Below are positions 1 to 9,034 of a DNA stretch of 64,000 bases, piece by piece. Source of the DNA: Hyunsoonleella jejuensis (lineage in GTDB: Bacteria > Bacteroidota > Bacteroidia > Flavobacteriales > Flavobacteriaceae); contig NZ_FOFN01000002.1 in the NCBI RefSeq assembly GCF_900111025.1, positions 372,001 to 436,000 on the forward strand, in the 5' to 3' direction. The notes under the pieces were generated by a model that saw nothing but the letters and a program-made list of their open reading frames with translations, did not search any database and had not been told where the DNA came from. A program made the translations under genes and the position numbers. Position 1 is the first letter of the stretch; every line of letters starts with the position of its first letter.

Positions 1-704
1 ACTGCAGTAATTAAATCTTTAATATATTTTCGCATATGTACTGTGTCGCTATTTCTACTGGCAGAATCCTCAACAATAACATACCTATGAACATCAAAAT
101 TAATTTTAGAAATTCTTTTCGCTCTTAATAGTAATCTTGCTGTAAAATTAACGTCTTGCACAAACCTATCATGTGGAAACTTTAATCCACTTTCTAATAA
201 AAAAGTTCTTTTAGTTATATACCACCACACTTCAGTTCTAAAATTATGTCTTGCAATGCATTCCTTACCATTTATAACATCTAAGGATATATCTTGGATA
301 TTTTGGGTGGTAGTGTTTGGCATAAAATGATCAGCGCCAATTTCTTTAGTGTTAAAACACAACATCTCAAGACGGTTAATTTTGCATAATTCAATAAGGC
401 GCTTTAATACGTTTTTGGCTATATAGTCATCAGCATCTAAAAAGTATATATAGTCGCCTTTTGAAAACTCTATGCCGGCATTTCGCGCCGCCCCAGATCC
501 TGCATTTTTTTGATAATATAAATGAATATTTTTATACTTTTTAGCATATTGTTTAACGATTGACTGACTAAGATCAGTACTGCCATCATCAACAACTATT
601 ATCTCATATTCAGATAATTTCAAGTCCTGATTTAATAAACTCGTTAAACAACGCTTTATTTGTTCCTCATTATTGTAAATAGGTATTATTATACTTAATT
701 CCAT
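1..704 (-). CDS. Family 2 glycosyltransferase (C-terminus beyond window edge)
   Basis: The reading frame opens at an ATG at 702-704 and runs off the left edge, leaving about 234 N-terminal residues. The N-terminus has the GT-A beginning MELSIIIPIYNNE, then VVDDGS around residue 40 and FLDADDYI around residue 90, the metal/nucleotide-sugar binding acidic motifs of GT2 enzymes. It should transfer a sugar from a nucleotide donor to a lipid-linked glycan on the cytoplasmic face of the inner membrane. It lies 39 bases downstream of an SDR gene on the same strand and belongs to the polysaccharide locus extending to 6742. Donor and acceptor cannot be read from the sequence. Confidence 0.9.
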   Translation of the reverse strand, partial: MELSIIIPIYNNEEQIKRCLTSLLNQDLKLSEYEIIVVDDGSTDLSQSIVKQYAKKYKNIHLYYQKNAGSGAARNAGIEFSKGDYIYFLDADDYIAKNVLKRLIELCKINRLEMLCFNTKEIGADHFMPNTTTQNIQDISLDVINGKECIARHNFRTEVWWYITKRTFLLESGLKFPHDRFVQDVNFTARLLLRAKRISKINFDVHRYVIVEDSASRNSDTVHMRKYIKDLITA

Positions 705-743
705 TAACAATTTTTTAAATTATCCATCCATATGAAGTAACTA

Positions 744-1514
744 TTACCTCCCCAAATATCCACCGTCTACAGGAATAATAGTTCCTGTAATGTAATCGCT
801 TGCTGATGAAGCTAAAAATACCGTTAGCCCCTTCAAATCATCACCGTTGCCCCATCTTTTCATCGGTACTCTCATAAACACTTCGTCGGTTCTTTTTTTG
901 TCATTAATTATACCAACATTCAATTGGGTGTCCATATAACCAGGAGCAATACCATTTACGCAAATTCCCTTAGCTGCCCAATCATTAGAAAGTGCTTTCG
1001 TTAATTGGCTAACACCTCCCTTTGATGCAGCATAAGCAGGTATCGTAATTCCACCTAAAAAGCTCATAAGTGAGGCTATATTTATAATTTTCCCTCCGCC
1101 ATTTTCCAACATGGTGTTTCCAGCATATTTGCAATAATAAAATGTTGCATCCAAGTTTATAGCGATTACTTTGCTCCATTCTTCCTCTGGAAAGTCTTCA
1201 CTAGGATATCTTCTTTGGATACCTGCAGAATTTATTAAAATATCAACAGTTCCATTAAGTATATCTAACGATTTGCTGTATGAAGCCTTAATTTCTTCTA
1301 ATTTGCTAACGTCTGCTTTTATAGCACTAACGTTTAGACCATCCTTCTTAAAGTTTTCGCACATTTCAAAAACACGGTCATCATAATCAATTACCACGGT
1401 TTGCGCACCTGCTTGAGATATAGCTTCTACCATGGCTTTACCAAGGTCTCCAGCGCCTCCAACTACGATTGCCTTTTTCCCCTGTAAACTAAATTTTTCT
1501 AAAATATTTTGCAT
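744..1514 (-). CDS. SDR family oxidoreductase, KduD/gluconate 5-dehydrogenase-like
   Basis: A 256-residue classical short-chain dehydrogenase with an NAD(P)-binding glycine motif at about 19-25 (GGAGDLG), NSAG near 95, and the catalytic Ser148, Tyr161 and Lys165. The C-terminal FLASSASDYITGTIIPVDGGYL and overall length resemble KduD (2-dehydro-3-deoxy-D-gluconate 5-dehydrogenase) and gluconate 5-dehydrogenases. Here it sits among glycosyltransferases, an ATP-grasp enzyme and an SMP-30-type lactonase. I infer that it oxidises or reduces a sugar or sugar-acid precursor for the polysaccharide, rather than serving pectin catabolism. The substrate is not determinable from sequence. Confidence 0.85.
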   Translation of the reverse strand: MQNILEKFSLQGKKAIVVGGAGDLGKAMVEAISQAGAQTVVIDYDDRVFEMCENFKKDGLNVSAIKADVSKLEEIKASYSKSLDILNGTVDILINSAGIQRRYPSEDFPEEEWSKVIAINLDATFYYCKYAGNTMLENGGGKIINIASLMSFLGGITIPAYAASKGGVSQLTKALSNDWAAKGICVNGIAPGYMDTQLNVGIINDKKRTDEVFMRVPMKRWGNGDDLKGLTVFLASSASDYITGTIIPVDGGYLGR

Positions 1515-1596
1515 TATACTATTTTTAAATATCTGTTTTTTCTTATTTGATTTAAACTACTAGGTATTTGTATTTGCTACATTAAAAACACGTGAA

Positions 1597-2886
1597 TCAG
1601 TCAAAAATGTAATCATCCGTATTCCATGGTTTTAACCATTCAATAACCATATCATTACCGTTAGGATCAGTGATTTTAAGCGAGCTTTTTATATCTTCTA
1701 TAGTTTGGTTTATTTCGAAAATAGAATCTGCGGCCGTGTAAATTCTATATAAAACCTGTCTTTCGGTCCCTACAAACTCTTCTTTTACAGTATCCCCTGC
1801 TTTAAATCGTTCTACCACAAAATGAACATTTTTATGGGATTTCATCTCCTCTAGGCCTTCAATAGTTTCAATCTTACCACTTTTTAAAAGCACCCATATT
1901 GAACAGGCTATCTTACCTCTCAACATATAATCGTTTTGTTCAGAAAAATTGTCTTCTCCAAAAACACCTGTAAGGGCATAATTAATAAGCATTTTTCTAT
2001 GGTCGAAGCCATTGATATGTGCTAGATGTATATGAGGCGCTTCTCCTTGCAATCTAAATCCAGGATCATAACTGTAAAAGACGTTGTTTTCAACAAAAAA
2101 CTGTACATTAAGTACGCCTGTTTGTATATCTAAACCTTTAAACATCTCACATAATTTGGGATGTATTTCTTTCACAAACAAATCTGTATATGTTGAAGGG
2201 TAGACCGTTCCAATAGCAATGGGACTGGAATCTCCTTGAAGCCTTGTAAGATATCTATCATAAGTTGCTGAAAGATATGGTACACCATCTTTAAAAGTAT
2301 AATACACAGCAATATCATCAACTGCCGCGTCCATATACTTTTCAACTAAAACGACGCCTTTCTTAGAAAATTTGAATACATTTTTAACCGTAGCTATATA
2401 GTCTTCTTCATCTCTGCAAATTTTCATTCCTACGCCTCCTCCACTATCTACTGGTTTTACCATTAAAGGAAGGCTAATGTTTTCTGGAGCTTTTATTTCA
2501 GAGTCTTTTGTTAAGTATATTCCTGGAATGTCTTGTACGTTGTACTCTCTACAATATTTTTTATATCCATCCTTACTACAAAATGCTTCTATAGTTTTTT
2601 TATTGGCATAACATGGCATATTTAGTTTTTCACAAATTTCTTGATAAGGTTTTACCAAGATATCAGCTACTCCCACTAACACACCATCTACGTTATTTTC
2701 TCTCGCAACATTCACAATACCGTCAATATCAAAACCATCAATATCATAGGTCTCCGCTGCATATTTCTTGGCAGGGGCGTCTGGGTTGGGGTCAATTACT
2801 ATAGTGTGTATACCCATTGAATTTGCTACATCTACTAAAACACCTGTTTCTGGATTTCCTCCTAGAATTATTAGCTTTTTTTTCAT
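1597..2886 (-). CDS. ATP-grasp domain protein (carboxylate-amine/thiol ligase-like)
   Basis: A 429-residue protein. It has an N-terminal Rossmann-like preATP-grasp domain (KKLIILGGNPETGVL), a central ATP-grasp fold with the glycine-rich nucleotide loop VKPVDSGGGVGMKIC near residue 145, and the acyl/ATP-site acidic segments that follow. ATP-grasp ligases activate a carboxylate as acylphosphate and join it to an amine or thiol. The usual ExNxR metal motif is not seen; at the expected place is YDPGFRLQGEAPH. It lies 38 bases downstream of a glycosyltransferase in the same orientation, so it may attach an amino acid or similar group to a sugar. That role is inference from context. Confidence 0.8.
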   Translation of the reverse strand: MKKKLIILGGNPETGVLVDVANSMGIHTIVIDPNPDAPAKKYAAETYDIDGFDIDGIVNVARENNVDGVLVGVADILVKPYQEICEKLNMPCYANKKTIEAFCSKDGYKKYCREYNVQDIPGIYLTKDSEIKAPENISLPLMVKPVDSGGGVGMKICRDEEDYIATVKNVFKFSKKGVVLVEKYMDAAVDDIAVYYTFKDGVPYLSATYDRYLTRLQGDSSPIAIGTVYPSTYTDLFVKEIHPKLCEMFKGLDIQTGVLNVQFFVENNVFYSYDPGFRLQGEAPHIHLAHINGFDHRKMLINYALTGVFGEDNFSEQNDYMLRGKIACSIWVLLKSGKIETIEGLEEMKSHKNVHFVVERFKAGDTVKEEFVGTERQVLYRIYTAADSIFEINQTIEDIKSSLKITDPNGNDMVIEWLKPWNTDDYIFD

Positions 2887-2924
2887 TTGTAATGTAAGGG
2901 ATTAAAATTGTTTCAATTCGATTT

Positions 2925-4160
2925 TTAGTTATTTTCAAGATATTTGAAGTTGCTGTCAAAGCCTAAATTAGATAATAGGTTCTGTATTTCTTTTATATCT
3001 GTGCTTATTTTTACAATCTTTTCTTCATCGATACCCATTAATTTTAACTCGTCTTTTATGGCATCGTAGCTTACTGGATTAATTGTAGCAATAATTAAAG
3101 AGTCAAACTCATCATTATTAAAACTACTAATAGGTTGTACAACATTACCACCTATATTTAATTCATGGTAATCTATATCTATCCACTGCTTAACTTTAAA
3201 AAATTTATTTTTAGCATTTGTTGATAAAATATGTTGTCCAAAAGATCCGGAACTATATACAATTACTCTAGATTCTGATTTCACATTCAAAAAAGGGTTA
3301 AAGAGTATATCGCCATTTTCATCGTAAATTATTCCACCAGAGCGTACGAGGATTTGAGAGTATAGATAATAGGTAAGCTGCGTTTTCAAATTATCATCAT
3401 CCAAAACATTTTTCAATTTTTGTTTCAGAAAACTTGTTAAAAGCCCTAGTCTAAAATATTCCTTTTTAGGGTTCTCGATAGATTTAACAATAGAATCATG
3501 TCGCTGCCTGTAATAATATAACGGAATCCTGCTTATTGCCAATCTTTTTGAAATGGCCAAATAAGCATAAGTAATGGCTGCATCCTCCCCCATTATTATT
3601 TCGTTGGGAACATCAAAAAGAACTTTTTTTAATAATTCTCTCTTAAACAACTTATTCCAAACATAGGTTGAGATATCATGCTTACAAAAACGACCATTAT
3701 AAATTGCTTTAGGTAAGATGATTGAATTTACTTCATTTTCATTATAAACACCAACCTTTTCTGGTTTTACGGTTTCTATTTTTCCGTTAAATTCTCTAAA
3801 ATGACCAGTAGCAACCAAATCTGCATTATTCGCTTCGGCAAGTTTAAATAAAGTGTCTAAATAGAATTTATCTACCCAATCATCACCATCTACATATGAT
3901 ATATATTTACCTTTAGCCTTTTCTAAACCTGCCTTTCTAGCACTTAAAAGACCACCATTTTTTTTATGTATAACTTTAATTCTAGAATCTTCTTTTGAAT
4001 AATCATCACAAATCTTTGGGCAATTATCTGGACTACCGTCGTCCACTAAGATCAGCTCAAAGTTTTGAAAAGATTGCTCCAAAATACTTTCTACACATTT
4101 TGGTAGATACTTTTCAATTCCATAAATAGGAACAATCACACTTACATCAACATTATCCAT
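2925..4160 (-). CDS. Family 2 glycosyltransferase with C-terminal Rossmann-like domain
   Basis: 411 residues. The first ~220 are a GT-A domain: VDVSVIVPIYG at the start, LVDDGSPDN near 40 and SYVDGDDWVD near 95. From about residue 300 a second domain begins with VIVYSSGSFGQHI and continues through WIDIDY and SLIIATINP. This resembles the nucleotide-sugar-binding Rossmann-like module often fused to GT2 enzymes in flavobacterial polysaccharide loci. It is 4 bases downstream of the SMP-30-like gene, so the two are probably co-transcribed. Predicted role is addition of one sugar to a capsule, O-antigen or exopolysaccharide repeat unit. Confidence 0.88.
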   Translation of the reverse strand: MDNVDVSVIVPIYGIEKYLPKCVESILEQSFQNFELILVDDGSPDNCPKICDDYSKEDSRIKVIHKKNGGLLSARKAGLEKAKGKYISYVDGDDWVDKFYLDTLFKLAEANNADLVATGHFREFNGKIETVKPEKVGVYNENEVNSIILPKAIYNGRFCKHDISTYVWNKLFKRELLKKVLFDVPNEIIMGEDAAITYAYLAISKRLAISRIPLYYYRQRHDSIVKSIENPKKEYFRLGLLTSFLKQKLKNVLDDDNLKTQLTYYLYSQILVRSGGIIYDENGDILFNPFLNVKSESRVIVYSSGSFGQHILSTNAKNKFFKVKQWIDIDYHELNIGGNVVQPISSFNNDEFDSLIIATINPVSYDAIKDELKLMGIDEEKIVKISTDIKEIQNLLSNLGFDSNFKYLENN

Positions 4161-4164
4161 AAAT

Positions 4165-4983
4165 TTAAGACTTGTCTAATTCAACATAATATAAACCTCC
4201 ACCATATATATCGCACATGGATTCATCTTTTGCGGTTGTTATATACAAATTTGAATCGTTATCAAAACAACACGAAGTAACATTTGCACATGGTAGCTTA
4301 ATAGCGTCTATTTTTTCTCCAGTAATAGGATTCCATTTGGATACACATGCCCCTCCCCATTCTGCAATCCATAGCATACCTTTTTCGTCAATACACATAC
4401 CATCAGGAACGCCTTTATCTTTAAACTCTATCACGTAAGATTTAAACGCGACATCCCCTGTTTCAAGATCATAAGCATATTTCGCAACTTTTCTTGTAGG
4501 TGTATCAATAAAGTACAAAAATTTATGATCACTTGAAAACGCTAAACCATTAGAAATAGTCGTACTATAAATAAGCGTTTTGTGCTTACCGGAATGGTAC
4601 GAATATACATTTCCTACCCCTTGTTTAACTTCTGGAAATCCCATGGTACCAATAATGATTCTTCCTTTAGGGTCTTGAATACCATCGTTATATCTTACCA
4701 TATCATCAATATCAATCTGAAAAGCATACGTCTTTTGCAAGGTATTAAAGTTTACTTCAAAAAAACCGTTTTTAGAGGCAACTAAAACCACCTTTTTTTT
4801 CATGAAATAAACGCAACTTACTGGAGAATCCAGTTTTACACTTAAAATTTCCTTGGTTCTAGGATTAAAACAATATACTAAACCATCTAAAATAGACACA
4901 AAGTATAGAAGGTTGTTTTCTTTATCAAAAACAGGGCCCTCAAGGAGCTTTGAATTGGAATGAAAGATTAGAGTTGGAGTCAT
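4165..4983 (-). CDS. SMP-30/gluconolactonase/LRE family protein
   Basis: 272 residues forming a predicted six-bladed propeller of the SMP-30 family. The divalent-metal ligands of the family can all be placed: Glu15 (LLEGPVFD), Asn99 (RYNDG), Asn145 (TISNGLAFS) and Asp194 (VPDGMCID). Known members are cytoplasmic metal-dependent lactonases that open aldonolactones. The adjoining SDR genes (744-1514, 4989-5735) suggest oxidation of a sugar to a lactone followed by hydrolysis to a sugar acid used as a building block; this is inference. No signal peptide is visible. It lies 5 bases from the SDR upstream and 4 bases from the GT2 downstream. Confidence 0.82.
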   Translation of the reverse strand: MTPTLIFHSNSKLLEGPVFDKENNLLYFVSILDGLVYCFNPRTKEILSVKLDSPVSCVYFMKKKVVLVASKNGFFEVNFNTLQKTYAFQIDIDDMVRYNDGIQDPKGRIIIGTMGFPEVKQGVGNVYSYHSGKHKTLIYSTTISNGLAFSSDHKFLYFIDTPTRKVAKYAYDLETGDVAFKSYVIEFKDKGVPDGMCIDEKGMLWIAEWGGACVSKWNPITGEKIDAIKLPCANVTSCCFDNDSNLYITTAKDESMCDIYGGGLYYVELDKS

Positions 4984-4988
4984 AATAA

Positions 4989-5735
4989 CTATATATACTG
5001 TCCAGCAGTTACTCTCATTATCGATCCCGTAGTCATTGCAGATTCATCCGAAATAAAATGCATAACTGCAGGAACAGGATCGTAGCGATTACACATACGG
5101 CCCATAGGGAGAATTTTAGCTGCCTTTTGTTTTAATTCTTCCTCAGTCATACCTTCAGAATCTCTTAACTCTAGCTCTCCTTCAGTATTAGTCCAGCCCA
5201 TTACTACATAATTTGAACGAACGCCATTTTGAGCATAATGATGTGCAATGTGAGTAGACAGTGTATAAAGTGCACTTTTGGTAAACGCATATGCAGCTCT
5301 GTTCTTCATACCATAATCCATATGCGCCGAACCGAAAAATATAATCGACCCCGATTTGTTTTCTATCATAGACTTTAAAACATGTTTTACCAAGAAGTAT
5401 GGTGCCTTAAAATTAACGTTAAAAACACTATCAAAAACATCTTCTTCTGTATCAATTAAAGATGCTACAGGCGTAATACCAGCGTAAATAACTAGGGCGT
5501 CAATCTTGTTAAACTTTTTTATTGTTTCTTTATAAAAATTTTCAATTTCATTTATGGTTTTCAGATCAATCTGATGAAAATAAAGTCTGTCTTCGGCATT
5601 TAGGTTTTTAATTATCTCATGGCCCTCTTTGGCACTTCTACCACAAAAAGCAACATTGTAACCTTTTTTTAAACAAGTTTTAAGTATTTCATTTCCAACA
5701 CCTTTGGTGCCCCCCATAATCATTACTGTTTTCAT
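4989..5735 (-). CDS. SDR family oxidoreductase
   Basis: A 248-residue short-chain dehydrogenase with the dinucleotide motif GGTKGVG at 8-14 and the catalytic Ser136, Tyr149 and Lys153 (YxxxK). It is distinct from the KduD-like SDR 3.5 kb away. It is the first gene of a tightly packed minus-strand run (SDR, SMP-30, GT2, ATP-grasp, SDR, GT2), with a TAGATTTG box on the minus strand at 5771-5778 as a possible -7 element. Likely a sugar or sugar-nucleotide redox step for the polysaccharide; the substrate is unknown. Confidence 0.85.
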   Translation of the reverse strand: MKTVMIMGGTKGVGNEILKTCLKKGYNVAFCGRSAKEGHEIIKNLNAEDRLYFHQIDLKTINEIENFYKETIKKFNKIDALVIYAGITPVASLIDTEEDVFDSVFNVNFKAPYFLVKHVLKSMIENKSGSIIFFGSAHMDYGMKNRAAYAFTKSALYTLSTHIAHHYAQNGVRSNYVVMGWTNTEGELELRDSEGMTEEELKQKAAKILPMGRMCNRYDPVPAVMHFISDESAMTTGSIMRVTAGQYI

Positions 5736-6133
5736 AAATTCTCGATTTGGTTAAGTTTTAGTAATTTGTTCAAATCTAAATTAATTATGTTTAGAAATAC
5801 TCTTTTTTCTTTATAATGAAATTAAAATCGTTCAAAGTAAAAACTACGCACACAAACCTATCACCCAAACAAATACAACATTTATAACTATGAACTATTT
5901 TTAAAATGCAGGGTTGGGTTTAAAGCAAAATCTCATTTGTTTACAAAAATTGTAGAAACAAACAAGTTTGGATTTTAAACAGTTTACGAAATTTTCAACT
6001 CGTTTTTGGAATATTAATTATCAAAACACAAGTTTACAAATAGATTAAACCAAGGTTTTGTTGTGATATTAAAAAGAATATTTAAACATTCTTTACGATT
6101 TTATAAGAGGGTTGCATTTAAAATTTAAAAATA
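5736..6133. other. Intergenic region, 398 bp
   Basis: A very AT-rich gap between the SDR gene and the phosphoglycosyltransferase, both on the minus strand. Apart from the possible -7 box at 5771-5778 I see no ORF of credible length, RNA gene or strong hairpin. Confidence 0.5.
5771..5778 (-). promoter_or_regulatory. Possible Bacteroidota -7 box for the 744-5735 gene run
   Basis: On the minus strand this reads TAGATTTG, an exact match to the TAnnTTTG -7 consensus, 36 bases upstream of the ATG at 5735. No clear TTG was found at the -33 position, so the call is tentative. Confidence 0.4.
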
Positions 6134-6742
6134 TTATTGAGTATTACCTTCCCATCCACTAAAAGAGGCGTTTTCAATAGAAGACATCGCTTTTCTATTA
6201 AATATTTTTTGCACTGTTTTCATCAGTATCATGATATCGTTCCTAAAGCTTAGATTGTCTACATACCAAACATCGTGAGCAAATCTCGACTCCCATGATA
6301 GGGCCGTACGGCCATTAACTTGTGCCCAACCTGTAATACCAGGCCTAACTAAATGTCTTCTCGCTTGTTCTTCATTATACAATGGAAGGTATTCTATCAA
6401 TAGTGGCCTAGGACCGATAATTGACATATCGCCCTTTAAAACATTAACCAATTGAAGAAGTTCGTCTAAGGAAGTTTTTCTAATAAACCCTCCGACTTTT
6501 GTAATACGCTGCTCTTGATTAAGTAATTCACTTTCATTCTTTTTAGGGTCCTTCATGGTTTTAAACTTAATAATGGTGAATATTTTTGAATTTTTACCTG
6601 GTCTTCTTTGAAAGAAGAACGGTTTACCATTATTCACAACAGTTAATATAATGATTAAGCAAATAATCAAAGGAGAAAGTATAATCAATGCTATTAGCGA
6701 TGCTAAAAAATCTAAAATTCTCTTCAAAAAATTTTTATACAT
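6134..6742 (-). CDS. PglC-like phosphoglycosyltransferase (initiating sugar transferase)
   Basis: A 202-residue small monotopic phosphoglycosyltransferase. It has an N-terminal reentrant hydrophobic helix at about 10-36, then FKTM near 60, the catalytic Asp93-Glu94 dyad in TSLDEL, and GDMSIIGPRPL at 104-114. It moves a phosphosugar from a nucleotide sugar to undecaprenyl phosphate, starting repeat-unit assembly. The usual SLDELPQL reads SLDELLQL here, with the conserved proline replaced. A second enzyme of the same family lies at 41423-42040. It precedes the other polysaccharide genes on the minus strand and may be the first gene of the locus. Confidence 0.93.
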   Translation of the reverse strand: MYKNFLKRILDFLASLIALIILSPLIICLIIILTVVNNGKPFFFQRRPGKNSKIFTIIKFKTMKDPKKNESELLNQEQRITKVGGFIRKTSLDELLQLVNVLKGDMSIIGPRPLLIEYLPLYNEEQARRHLVRPGITGWAQVNGRTALSWESRFAHDVWYVDNLSFRNDIMILMKTVQKIFNRKAMSSIENASFSGWEGNTQ

Positions 6743-6812
6743 TACAGATTTGGCATTTTAGGAAAAAAAGACTTTCATTTTCTATGACTTTTAAGTCTTA
6801 AAAAATGGTTAC

Positions 6813-6852
6813 AAAAGAATCTATAACTTGAGGAAAGGTTATAGATTCTTTT
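6813..6852. terminator. Perfect 15-bp stem terminator, bidirectional
   Basis: AAAAGAATCTATAAC at 6813-6827 pairs perfectly with 6838-6852 across a 10-base loop, with A/T runs on both sides. It separates the NTF2-like gene from the phosphoglycosyltransferase and marks the edge of the polysaccharide locus. Confidence 0.75.
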
Positions 6853-6904
6853 AGGAAACTTTATAATACTTTTTGATAAGAATCAATAGTAAGATGATAT
6901 TTAA

Positions 6905-7396
6905 TTAAGGAAATTGCTGAAATTTCTTATATCTATCTGGAACTGGAAACTCAGGAGTTACTCCATGCCAAAACATATTGATAATCCACCATCTGTCTTG
7001 GTAATAAGCTAATTGGATACTTTTTACATCCTGTTTATAAGGTTTGTTATTAGCCATATCCTCTTTACTGTGAAAGGCTTGACAATGACTAAAAGCATGA
7101 CCAATATTTGCATAAGTCTCAACTACTCTACCCAATTCCCTTTCGTAAAACGCCGTTTCTCTGGTGTTATTAAACCAAAAACCAATACGTTCTATATAAT
7201 CATTTGGGTGTATCCATTGAGGTCTGAAATTTTTGTTTATGTCGTATTCATATCCAATTTTCATCCCTTGTGGATGAAATAAAAATTTCATGAATTCCCA
7301 ATCTCTTTTTTCTCCTGGTTCACCACCAAGGCAAGCATAAAACGCTGTTATTAAATCATCAATTGTTTGAACTTTTTCTAAATACTCTTTTTTCAT
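6905..7396 (-). CDS. NTF2/SnoaL-like protein of unknown function
   Basis: 163 residues from the ATG at 7396. A longer reading from 7435 would need a TTG codon and is less likely. The order of a helical N-terminus, a Trp-rich middle and the closing strand YYQDRWWIINMFWHGV fits the cone-shaped NTF2-like fold seen in SnoaL-type enzymes and small binding proteins. It has no signal peptide or membrane segment. It stands alone, followed by a strong terminator at 6813-6852, so it is probably transcribed separately from the polysaccharide genes. No catalytic assignment can be made. Confidence 0.75.
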   Translation of the reverse strand: MKKEYLEKVQTIDDLITAFYACLGGEPGEKRDWEFMKFLFHPQGMKIGYEYDINKNFRPQWIHPNDYIERIGFWFNNTRETAFYERELGRVVETYANIGHAFSHCQAFHSKEDMANNKPYKQDVKSIQLAYYQDRWWIINMFWHGVTPEFPVPDRYKKFQQFP

Positions 7397-7778
7397 TATA
7401 TTAAATAATTTGATTTGATTCTGATTTATTTTCAATTGTTCACTTACAAATAAAAAACAATTATTTTGAAATAATCAAGAATAATTATTTTTTGAGGTTA
7501 TCTGTATAAATTATTCGACTAAGTCGCAATATTATCACTTTAATTATGATTAAAAATTGAGAAAACAATTCCTAGCTTATAAAAGCCAGTTTATATTTTT
7601 TGTTTAAAAATTATTGCGAAAGGATGGCTTATCGACGTTTTATCTCTTAAAAGTGCAATTCCATAGAAATATTAAGTGTAATTTGCTCGACTTTTATAGT
7701 TTTGAATTCATTACTAATAATAAGCTATTTATTAACAATAAATACAAATGATTATTTTAAATATATAAAAACATAATA
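7397..7778. other. Divergent intergenic region, 382 bp
   Basis: Lies between the minus-strand NTF2-like gene and the plus-strand aldo/keto reductase and must hold both promoters. It is AT-rich with no clean TTG...TAnnTTTG pair and no ORF or strong hairpin that I can support. Confidence 0.5.
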
Positions 7779-8630
7779 ATGGATAAAAAAATTACTGATA
7801 TAACTGGCACGTTCAAATTACAAAACGGTGTAGAAATGCCTTATCTCGGACTTGGAACTTACATGCCAAAAGACAGATATGAGGTTACTAATTCTGTAAA
7901 ATTAGCGCTAGAAAATGGCTACCGGCATATAGATACCGCCGCTATATATAGAAATGAGAACGATGTTAGATTGGGTATAGAAGCTAGTAATATTAATAGA
8001 GAGGATATTTTTTTAACCACTAAAGTATGGAACAGTGATCATGGTTATGATAAAACGTTTAAAGCTTTTGAACGCAGTTTAGCGAATCTGCAGATGGATT
8101 ATGTTGATCTTTATCTAGTGCACTGGCCGGTAGTAGGATTGTATAAAGAAACTTGGCGAGCACTAGAGGAATTATACAAACAGGGGCGAGTGCGCGCTAT
8201 TGGTGTATGTAATTTTTTAAAGCATCAATTAGAGGATTTAATGGGCGATGCAGAAATAATTCCAATGGTGAACCAGATGGAGTTTCACCCTTACTTAGTA
8301 CAACAAGAATTACTTGATTTCTGTAAACAACATAAAATTCAATATCAAGCTTGGTCTCCTTTAATGCAAGGAAAAGTTTTCGAAATACCCGAGATACAGA
8401 AATTGGCAAAAAAGTATGGTAAGAGCATTGCTCAGGTTATTTTAAGATACGATCTGCAAAAAGGCGTTATTACCATTCCAAAATCCTGCAGAGAGGAACG
8501 CATTATTGGTAACGCTGATTTATTTGATTTTGAAATATCTGAATCCGATATGGATTTTATAGACTCATTGGATCGTAATTTTCGAACAGGACCAAATCCT
8601 GACGATTTTGAGTGGTCTGTAGTACTATAG
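7779..8630 (+). CDS. Aldo/keto reductase
   Basis: A 283-residue AKR with the complete catalytic tetrad: Asp52, Tyr57, Lys82 and His115 (HIDTAAIY, TTKVWN, LVHWPV). The C-terminal IPKSCREERIIGN is the NADPH-phosphate binding motif of the AKR5-type 2,5-diketo-gluconate reductase/methylglyoxal reductase group. It is a cytoplasmic NADPH-dependent carbonyl reductase, probably for small aldehydes or keto sugars. It is monocistronic, with a structured 400-bp gap downstream. Confidence 0.92.
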   Translation: MDKKITDITGTFKLQNGVEMPYLGLGTYMPKDRYEVTNSVKLALENGYRHIDTAAIYRNENDVRLGIEASNINREDIFLTTKVWNSDHGYDKTFKAFERSLANLQMDYVDLYLVHWPVVGLYKETWRALEELYKQGRVRAIGVCNFLKHQLEDLMGDAEIIPMVNQMEFHPYLVQQELLDFCKQHKIQYQAWSPLMQGKVFEIPEIQKLAKKYGKSIAQVILRYDLQKGVITIPKSCREERIIGNADLFDFEISESDMDFIDSLDRNFRTGPNPDDFEWSVVL

Positions 8631-9034
8631 AATTTAGAACAACAAATGGAGTTAATAACTTAAGTTTTATCCTTTTATAAATCGAATTGTATCTGCCTGA
8701 ATCTCACACAGTGAATAGCGCCATAGGCAATACCCTATGCGTAACAACTAGCTATTCTTTTTAAGAAAAAGTGACGAATAAATAGTTGTTATATCTAGTG
8801 AATTGGCTTTTTGTCGTCAAAATTGGTAATGACAAAATTATTTGGTTTTATTTATAAAAAAAAAGCTAATTCGCTAGTTCTTAATTTTTAATATTATTAC
8901 CAGTGTTCATATTCCTGAAGGTAATTCCTTGGAATTATTTTAAAACTCATAATCAAAACCAGACTAGTTAAAAAAATACAATCACAAGTTCTAATTAACA
9001 GCAAGCAACAATGTGATTTATCATAATTTGTTAA
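8631..9034. other. Intergenic region, 404 bp
   Basis: The gap between the aldo/keto reductase and the FemAB/GNAT-like gene, both on the plus strand. It contains the hairpin series at 8722-8877 and otherwise no ORF or RNA gene that I recognise. Confidence 0.5.
8722..8877. repeat. Three consecutive inverted repeats in an intergenic region
   Basis: Three hairpins follow one another. CATAGG 8722-8727 pairs with CCTATG 8734-8739. ACAACTAGCTATTC 8744-8757 pairs imperfectly with 8776-8789. CTAGTGAATTGGCTTTTT 8795-8812 pairs with the segment ending at 8877, and its two mismatches are compatible with G-U pairing in RNA. The last may terminate the aldo/keto reductase transcript; the whole could be a structured RNA or a mobile palindrome remnant. 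Confidence 0.55.
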
